Positions 1 to 3,969 of a stretch of DNA of 8,758 bases are shown here, one piece after another; position 1 is the stretch's first letter, and the number at the start of each line of letters is the position of its first letter. The stretch is from an uncultured Parvimonas sp. (GTDB taxonomy: Bacteria > Bacillota > Clostridia > Tissierellales > Peptoniphilaceae). The position numbers and the translations under genes are program-made. Location of the stretch: NCBI GenBank assembly GCA_902470455.1, contig CABRGI010000026.1, positions 1 to 8,758 of the forward strand, read 5' to 3'. The notes under the pieces were generated by a model. The model was not told where the DNA came from and did not search any database. It worked only from the letters and a program-made list of their open reading frames with translations.

Positions 1-1
1 A

Positions 2-982
2 TTAATATTTAAATTAAATACATCTTATTATATTTATTATGCATCTTTCAAAAGTAATTTGCCCTACTTCACGTATATATTATCAGTTTTTACAGTATAT
101 TCGATGTGTGTATATCTAGCATCTAAACCAAATAAAAGAAATGCTACTATAGTTCTGGTAAGTTACCTATTTGCAAATGCAATATATTTATTTATTGGGA
201 CCAGAAATCCATTTATTTTAAGCTTAATATTTTCTTTTATATATTATTTTATAAGGGGACAAGAAGATATTAAAAATAAATGGATAGGAGTTAAAGAAAA
301 AATACTAATTTTTACAAGTCTTCCTATAATAATTGTAGGAATGGGACTTTTAAACTATGTCAGAGACAATGTTGAAGTTTCTAATTTTAAAATATTTGAT
401 ATATTTATAGATTTTATATATAAACAGGGAACAAGTTTTGGTGTTTTAGCTAAAGGATTTTTGTATAACAGTAATATTGCAGTAAGAAGTTTTACAAACT
501 TTACCTTTGGACCTATTGTTGAGTATTTTACTCATGGGAATTTTGGTAAGTTATTATTTGATACAAAACCATTTACAGCTACAACAAACAGTATTGAGTT
601 GGCAATAAAAAGTAATAGCTATGCACATAATCTTTCTTATATAGCGATGAAAGGTGATTATTTGCAAGGACATGGTTTAGGAAGTAGTTTTATAATGGAA
701 AATTTTACAGATTACGGATATTTGGGTGTATTCTTATTTGTTGCTTTAGGATTTTTATTTATAAGAATGTTAAATGTTTCTTACAGAAATAAAATTTTAC
801 CTTTCGTTTGCACATTAATAATATTAAACAATTTGTTTTTTATGCCTAGAAGTAGTTTTTCAGAAAGTTTTTCAATATTACTTACATTCCAATTTTGGTT
901 TATAATTATATTAATTTTTGTAGTGGCAAAATTAATATCAAAAGAAAATTCTTATACAATTTTTAAAATAAAGGAGATATGA
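2..982 (+). CDS. wzy: O-antigen polysaccharide polymerase Wzy family, 5'-truncated by the window
   Basis: This is an integral membrane protein that probably polymerises lipid-linked polysaccharide repeat units on the outer face of the membrane. The frame has no stop from base 2, so the gene starts outside the window. The TTG at 59 has no ribosome binding site and is not a credible start. The 326 visible residues are almost all hydrophobic helices separated by short polar loops. Family-like landmarks are GTRNPF followed by a hydrophobic stretch ending YYFIRG (about 197-260), a QGTSFGVL segment (about 425-448), an YAHNLSY segment (620-640), then GHGLGSSFIMENF (668-706) leading into DYGYLGVFLF. 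This order matches the Wzy polymerase family of Gram-positive capsule and exopolysaccharide clusters (Pfam O-ag_pol_Wzy as I know it). Family members are usually above 400 residues, so roughly the first quarter is missing. The TGA at 980-982 is one base before the next gene's ATG, which indicates co-translation. The repeat-unit substrate cannot be inferred. Confidence 0.8.
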   Translation, partial: LIFKLNTSYYIYYASFKSNLPYFTYILSVFTVYSMCVYLASKPNKRNATIVLVSYLFANAIYLFIGTRNPFILSLIFSFIYYFIRGQEDIKNKWIGVKEKILIFTSLPIIIVGMGLLNYVRDNVEVSNFKIFDIFIDFIYKQGTSFGVLAKGFLYNSNIAVRSFTNFTFGPIVEYFTHGNFGKLLFDTKPFTATTNSIELAIKSNSYAHNLSYIAMKGDYLQGHGLGSSFIMENFTDYGYLGVFLFVALGFLFIRMLNVSYRNKILPFVCTLIILNNLFFMPRSSFSESFSILLTFQFWFIIILIFVVAKLISKENSYTIFKIKEI

Positions 983-983
983 T

Positions 984-2018
984 ATGTTTGAAAATTACTC
1001 ATTTGGAGATTTATTATCCAATATATATAAAAAGAGAATTTTAAATTTAATAGCATTTTTGCTGTTGAGTATTGCTTTGGTTTGTCCGTTGGTTTTACAA
1101 ACGATAAACAAAAAAACAGTAGTAAAAGAAGGGGTACAATATTCTACTTATTTGGCTTATAAGATTACTGCTCCGGAAACTGACAATGCAAATGCACTAT
1201 ATGGTAGAAGAGGATATTCTGATTTTTATGAAAAATTACTAGTATCTAATTTAAATGGTGCTTATTTATTTAATGACGTAAGTGATAAAGAGTTATCACA
1301 AATGGCTAAAGAATTAGATACATCAGCCGTAACTTTAAAAAATTCAAATTTTGATTATTGGGACAAAAAAGTAGTAGTAAATTATATTTCAACTAATTTA
1401 GGCGTTTCTGTAAAAATTTTAACACCAAGTAAATTGGTAAATGATTTGATTGAAAAAAAATTTGATGAATTAATAAATAAATATAAATCTGTTTATAATA
1501 ATGTTACTATTGAAAAAGTTGAATCTAATTATTCTAAAGAACTTAGTTCTAAAGAAAATATTAATACTGGATATAGTATGAAAAAATTATTAGTAAAAGT
1601 TTTTGCAACTGAAACAGCCTTAATAATTTTAGTTGCTATTATGAATTTTGTTATGTATATATTTGATCCAACTATTAACAGAGAAGGAGATTATAGAAAA
1701 TATAATATAAAATTTGTTCAAGAAATAAAAAATAATAATGATTTGTTTGAAGTTTTGAAATATAAAATTAATAATGAAAATATTGAAGAATTAAGTATAA
1801 TTAGTTCAAATTCAAATATTATTAATAAGTTAAATGATTGTAATATTGATAAAGTAAATATATTGAAAACAAATGACTTAAATAATATAATGAATTTAAA
1901 AAATGTTATATTAGTTGAAGAATATGGAATAACTAGATATTCATCTTTTGAAAAATTATTACAAAATTTAAAAAATTATGAAAAGAATATAATTGGAGTA
2001 TTATCATATAAATTATAA
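984..2018 (+). CDS. Wzz/CapA-like polysaccharide chain-length (co-polymerase) protein with a degenerate BY-kinase-like tail
   Basis: This 344-residue membrane protein probably sets chain length or assists export together with the upstream polymerase. The ATG is supported by AAGGAG at 971-976, seven bases upstream. Topology fits polysaccharide co-polymerases: a short cytoplasmic start, TM1 at about residues 19-38, an extracellular segment of about 170 residues, TM2 at about 211-227, then FDPTIN just inside the membrane, like the D-P/T motif that follows TM2 in Wzz and YveK/CapA proteins. The C-terminal ~110 residues resemble the BY-kinase (CpsD/YwqD) fold: a strand ending in ISS where the P-loop should begin, and a late VILVEEYGITRYSS...NIIGVLSYKL stretch like the family's LVVR-G-T...GVVLN ending. 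There is no GxxxxGK(S/T) Walker A motif and no C-terminal tyrosine cluster, so kinase activity is not expected. The gene is very AT-rich and is followed directly by a terminator, so it is the last gene of the operon. The co-polymerase call is fairly secure; the kinase-relic reading is inference. Confidence 0.65.
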   Translation: MFENYSFGDLLSNIYKKRILNLIAFLLLSIALVCPLVLQTINKKTVVKEGVQYSTYLAYKITAPETDNANALYGRRGYSDFYEKLLVSNLNGAYLFNDVSDKELSQMAKELDTSAVTLKNSNFDYWDKKVVVNYISTNLGVSVKILTPSKLVNDLIEKKFDELINKYKSVYNNVTIEKVESNYSKELSSKENINTGYSMKKLLVKVFATETALIILVAIMNFVMYIFDPTINREGDYRKYNIKFVQEIKNNNDLFEVLKYKINNENIEELSIISSNSNIINKLNDCNIDKVNILKTNDLNNIMNLKNVILVEEYGITRYSSFEKLLQNLKNYEKNIIGVLSYKL

Positions 2019-2027
2019 TTTAAAGTT

Positions 2028-2062
2028 AAAACCGGCTAATATTAGCCGGTTTTGATTTTTTT
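2028..2062 (+). terminator. Rho-independent terminator between convergent operons
   Basis: AAAACCGGCTAAT at 2028-2040 is followed without a gap by its exact reverse complement at 2041-2053, giving a 26-bp perfect palindrome. The RNA hairpin has a GC-rich middle (CCGGC/GCCGG) and is followed by GA and seven Ts (2056-2062). It lies ten bases after the stop at 2018 and its T-run overlaps the stop codon of the convergent yedF. The same hairpin read on the minus strand is followed by TTTTAACTTTAAATT, so it probably also terminates yedF, less efficiently. Confidence 0.88.
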
Positions 2063-2660
2063 AGATATTAATTACTTTTCCTGCATTGAAAAGAGTCTCA
2101 TATATTGTGTACATATTACTTATTTCACCAACTAAAAGTTTTTCTTTTAATCCGAAGTAATCAAGACAAGTTCCACAAGAAATAATTTCCACTCCTTTTT
2201 CTTGAAGTTTCTTTAAGTCATCAATACAAGGTGATCCTTCACAAGTCAATTCAACACCTGAATTAAAAAATACTAGTGTTTTTGGCAATTTTTCGTATTC
2301 ACTTGAAGTATAAACAAAGCCTTTGATTAACAATTTTCCAAGTTCTTCAGAGCCGTTTCCCATAAAGTTCTTAGAAATAGCTATTACTGTATCTGATGAG
2401 TTTTCAACAGAACAAAAGGCACTTGGTTCCTTTAGAGAAGTTTCGTTATTTTTTGATACAAACACATTAAATTCATTATCAGATATTTTCTCAAATTTAA
2501 AATCCAGATTGCTACTTTTAGCAAATTTCTCTAAGTTTTTTACTGCAGTATCATTGTCAACTATAACTAAAAAATCTTTTTCTTCTGAACTTTCAACAGC
2601 TCTTTTAGTTAAAATCAATGGTTGAGGGCAAGCTAAACCTTTAGCATTTATTTCTTTCAT
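2061..2660 (-). CDS. yedF: YedF: sulfurtransferase-like selenium metabolism protein (TusA domain plus DsrE-like domain)
   Basis: This is a 199-residue cytoplasmic protein. Residues 1 to about 72 form a TusA/SirA-like fold with the signature GLACPQP. Cys11 is the expected persulfide- or selenide-carrying residue of the CPxP motif. After a short linker, residues about 90-199 form a DsrE-like domain with paired cysteines, C140/C145 and C162/C165, in the typical stretch CGTCLDYFGLKEKL-VGEISNMY. This two-domain architecture and length match the YedF family that co-occurs with selenium utilisation genes (selD, selA, selB) in anaerobes. The exact reaction is not established, and a role in sulfur or selenium delivery is the usual proposal. 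Start: the ATG at 2660-2658 has GGAGG (plus-strand 2671-2667) six bases upstream. No selD or other selenium gene is next to it here, and it appears monocistronic with its own promoter. The family call is secure; the physiological role in this organism is inference. Confidence 0.93.
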   Translation of the reverse strand: MKEINAKGLACPQPLILTKRAVESSEEKDFLVIVDNDTAVKNLEKFAKSSNLDFKFEKISDNEFNVFVSKNNETSLKEPSAFCSVENSSDTVIAISKNFMGNGSEELGKLLIKGFVYTSSEYEKLPKTLVFFNSGVELTCEGSPCIDDLKKLQEKGVEIISCGTCLDYFGLKEKLLVGEISNMYTIYETLFNAGKVINI

Positions 2661-2683
2661 AATTTACCTCCAAAAAAATTAAT

Positions 2684-2709
2684 TTATACAATATAATTAT
2701 ACAATATAA
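2684..2709. repeat. 13-bp tandem direct repeat (two copies) over the yedF -10 region
   Basis: TTATACAATATAA occurs at 2684-2696 and again, abutting and identical, at 2697-2709. The copies lie directly upstream of the yedF ribosome binding site and cover its predicted -10 box. They could be a repressor operator, a duplicated promoter element, or a chance duplication in AT-rich DNA. Confidence 0.5.
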
Positions 2710-2724
2710 ATATTATTAATACAA
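2696..2724 (-). promoter_or_regulatory. Predicted sigma-A type promoter of yedF
   Basis: Read on the minus strand: TTGTAT (plus 2724-2719), a 17-bp spacer, then a perfect TATAAT (plus 2701-2696). Transcription would start near 2689-2690, about 20 bases before the GGAGG of yedF, leaving a short leader. The -10 is ideal. The -35 matches TTGACA only in its first three bases. Confidence 0.5.
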
Positions 2725-2834
2725 GTAAAATAGTTTATATTTTTGTATGCAATATCATGTATGAATTTTTAGTGTACAAATCAATATTAAAATTTAAATA
2801 AAGTTAAAAATCATATTTAATTTTTATAAAAATA

Positions 2835-2863
2835 TTGTTTAAATTTTCTATATAGGGTATAAT
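2835..2863 (+). promoter_or_regulatory. Predicted sigma-A type promoter of the dnaJ-like gene
   Basis: TTGTTT (2835-2840), a 17-bp spacer, then a perfect TATAAT (2858-2863). The predicted start near 2870 falls at the edge of the CtsR operator, a layout that lets a bound repressor block initiation. It lies in the 243-bp divergent intergenic region opposite the yedF promoter. The rest of that region is AT-rich and shows nothing I can assign. Confidence 0.65.
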
Positions 2864-2872
2864 AAAATTAAA

Positions 2873-2889
2873 GGTCAAAGAAAGTCAAA
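2873..2889 (+). promoter_or_regulatory. CtsR operator (heptad direct repeat)
   Basis: GGTCAAA (2873-2879), a three-base spacer GAA, then AGTCAAA (2883-2889). This matches the established CtsR box of Gram-positive class III heat-shock genes: RGTCAAA, NAN, RGTCAAA. It lies ten bases after the TATAAT, over the predicted start site and just before the AAGGAGG at 2892-2898. CtsR would repress the gene until heat or protein stress inactivates it through the McsB/ClpC pathway. No ctsR gene is in the window. Confidence 0.85.
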
Positions 2890-2903
2890 ACAAGGAGGAA
2901 TTT

Positions 2904-3074
2904 ATGGAATATAAAGATTATTATAAAATTTTAGGCGTCGATAAGAACGCGACTGATGCAGAGATAAAAAAAGAATATAGAAAGTTGGCAAAAAAATATC
3001 ATCCTGATGTTAATCAAAATAATGAAGCTGCAAGTAATAAATTTAAAGAAATAAATGAAGCTTATGAAGTCTGA
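2904..3074 (+). CDS. N-terminal J-domain fragment of the DnaJ-like protein (56 residues)
   Basis: From ATG 2904, five bases after AAGGAGG, this frame encodes helix I (DYYKILGV), helix II (EIKKEYRKLAKKY), the DnaK-contacting HPD motif at residues 33-35, and helix III (ASNKFKEINEAYEV). It ends at TGA 3072-3074 and lacks helix IV (the KEKRKQYD segment). If translated alone it would be an incomplete J domain of doubtful stability. It is best read as the front part of the frameshifted gene. Confidence 0.6.
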   Translation: MEYKDYYKILGVDKNATDAEIKKEYRKLAKKYHPDVNQNNEAASNKFKEINEAYEV

Positions 3075-3825
3075 TAAAGAAAAAAGAAAACAATATGATA
3101 TGTTCGGATCAAATTATAATTTTAGTGGTGGAGATAATTTTGACCCAAGAAATTATGGTTTTAGTGCTTCCTATAGTGGAAGTGATATGGGTGGTTTTTC
3201 TGACTTCTTTAATATGTTTTTTGGTGGAAGTGGAAAAACTTCATCACATTTTAGCGGATTTTCAGGATTTGATGGTTTTACAAATTCAAATGCATATTCT
3301 GGAAATTCTTACTCAGGATTTGGAAGACAACCTCAAAGACAAAAATATGAAACTAGCTTGAATTTATCTGTTAAAGAAGCATATTCCGGAATAGAGCGAG
3401 TACTTTACGTCAATATAAATAATTCTCCTAAAAAAATAACTGTTAAGATACCTAGAGGAATTACAACAGGTAAAAAGGTAAAAGTCAATGGAGATAAGTA
3501 TAAGCTTGATGGTGATATATATGTAAAAATAAATGTTATAAATGATGAATATAGACTTGAAGGTTTAGACTTAATAAAGACAGTTAGTTTATATCCATGG
3601 GAAGCATATTTTGGAGTTACAAAGGTTATTGAAACTTTAAACGGAAATGTTAGAGTTAAGATTCCTGCAAAGATAGAAAGTATGAAAAAAATAAGAATTT
3701 CAAACAAGGGATATACTGATTTAAAAGGAAAAACAGGAGATTTATATCTTGAAATAGTTATAAATAACCCTAAAAACTTATCAGGTGAAAAATTAGAATT
3801 ATATAAAAAATTAATGGAAAAATAA
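3055..3825 (+). CDS. C-terminal part of the DnaJ-like protein: Gly/Phe linker and substrate-binding domains
   Basis: This 256-residue open frame begins at ATG 3055, with a second ATG at 3064. Neither has a strong ribosome binding site, but both lie just upstream of the TGA of the first fragment, so termination-reinitiation is conceivable. Residues 6-15 (SDKEKRKQYD) are the end of the J domain, 16-90 a Gly/Phe/Ser-rich linker, about 98-165 the first C-terminal domain (SLNLSVKEAYSG, KITVKIPRGITTGKKV), and about 170-243 the second (VSLYPWEAYFGVTKVIETLNG, KIPAKIES, GDLYLEIVI). The end LSGEKLELYKKL is also typical of DnaJ. It could bind clients but, lacking HPD, could not activate DnaK on its own. 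Confidence 0.7.
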   Translation: MKLMKSDKEKRKQYDMFGSNYNFSGGDNFDPRNYGFSASYSGSDMGGFSDFFNMFFGGSGKTSSHFSGFSGFDGFTNSNAYSGNSYSGFGRQPQRQKYETSLNLSVKEAYSGIERVLYVNINNSPKKITVKIPRGITTGKKVKVNGDKYKLDGDIYVKINVINDEYRLEGLDLIKTVSLYPWEAYFGVTKVIETLNGNVRVKIPAKIESMKKIRISNKGYTDLKGKTGDLYLEIVINNPKNLSGEKLELYKKLMEK

Positions 3826-3839
3826 GATTAAAATAATGA

Positions 3840-3882
3840 TATTTAACTTATCTATTACAGAATGTATATGTTAAGTTGAATA
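3840..3882 (+). promoter_or_regulatory. Inverted repeat in the dnaJ-clpB intergenic region
   Basis: TATTTAACTTA (3840-3850) pairs with TAAGTTGAATA (3872-3882) over 11 positions with one G-U wobble, enclosing a 21-base loop. It begins 15 bases after the stop at 3825. The stem is AT-rich and no solid T-run follows, so it is a poor terminator. It may be a protein site or part of a folding leader, since its arms can also pair with the second hairpin's 3' arm. Confidence 0.35.
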
Positions 3883-3905
3883 AAGTTTTATTATTATGCA
3901 ATAAA
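3876..3905 (+). promoter_or_regulatory. Candidate weak promoter of clpB
   Basis: TTGAAT (3876-3881), an 18-base spacer, then AATAAA (3900-3905) preceded by an extended -10 TGC (3897-3899). A start near 3912 would place the 3918-3952 hairpin almost at the 5' end of the transcript. Both boxes are imperfect, and read-through from the dnaJ-like gene may be the main source of clpB mRNA. Confidence 0.3.
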
Positions 3906-3917
3906 TATTTAATTATG

Positions 3918-3952
3918 TTGAATTTAATTTTTAAGTGAAAAGTTAAATTCAA
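3918..3952 (+). promoter_or_regulatory. Long hairpin immediately upstream of the clpB ribosome binding site
   Basis: TTGAATTTAA (3918-3927) and TTAAATTCAA (3943-3952) are perfect inverted repeats. The intervening TTTTT and AAAAG pair further, giving about 15 pairs (one G-U) closed by the loop AAGTG. The stem ends four bases before the AAGGAGGAG (3957-3965) of clpB. No T-run follows, so it is not a terminator. Its A/U-only body would melt easily with heat, which fits a leader that affects translation or stability, but it could equally be a DNA operator. Confidence 0.45.
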
Positions 3953-3969
3953 AAAAAAGGAGGAGTATT

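Larger units (their letters stand above)
2904..3825 (+). pseudogene. Class II DnaJ/CbpA-like co-chaperone gene, frameshifted within the J domain
   Basis: Joined across the break, this locus encodes a J-domain protein of about 306 residues with J domain, Gly/Phe-rich linker and two C-terminal substrate-binding domains, but no zinc-finger region and no cysteine in the C-terminal part. That is the CbpA/DnaJ class II layout. Such proteins stimulate DnaK ATPase and hand substrates to DnaK, which works with ClpB on aggregates. The frame starting at 2904 reads EINEAYEV and then hits TGA (3072-3074) followed at once by TAA. The homologous continuation SDKEKRKQYD lies one frame over. Families normally read YEVLSDxEKR, so a 5-base loss removing the L-S junction is the simplest explanation. 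A one-base or two-base sequencing error is also possible. There is no homopolymer at the break. Promoter, CtsR operator and ribosome binding site (AAGGAGG, 2892-2898) look intact and the downstream frame is uncorrupted, so the lesion is recent, an artefact, or tolerated as a split gene. Confidence 0.75.

Noticed and set aside
59..61. TTG start for the polymerase gene
   Set aside because: The frame is open upstream to the window edge, there is no ribosome binding site, and the protein would lack its first membrane helices.
2323..2625. Plus-strand 100-codon frame inside yedF
   Set aside because: It is antisense to a well-conserved gene, with no ribosome binding site and no recognisable product.
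2789..2847. Inverted repeat AAAATTTAAA / TTTAAATTTT in the divergent intergenic region
   Set aside because: It is composed only of A and T with a 39-bp gap, which is expected by chance in this composition.
3066..3076. Programmed +1 frameshift as in prfB
   Set aside because: The slippery CUU-UGA context and the upstream Shine-Dalgarno stimulator are absent. GUC to UCU re-pairing is poor, and the shifted product would still lack the conserved L-S residues.
3072..3077. TGA in the dnaJ-like gene as a selenocysteine codon (tempting because yedF is adjacent)
   Set aside because: The TGA is followed at once by an in-frame TAA, the family has no Cys/Sec at this position, and the homologous continuation is in another frame.
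3095..3361. Second plus-strand frame inside the Gly/Phe-rich part of the dnaJ-like gene
   Set aside because: It is a shadow of repetitive GGN/TTT codons, without a ribosome binding site.
3934..3947. Second CtsR box before clpB (AGTGAAA-AGTTAAA)
   Set aside because: Each heptad differs from RGTCAAA and the required three-base spacer is missing; it is better explained as part of the hairpin.
3918..3952. CIRCE/HrcA operator
   Set aside because: The inverted-repeat layout is similar, but the sequence shares nothing with TTAGCACTC-N9-GAGTGCTAA and the spacing is 15 rather than 9.
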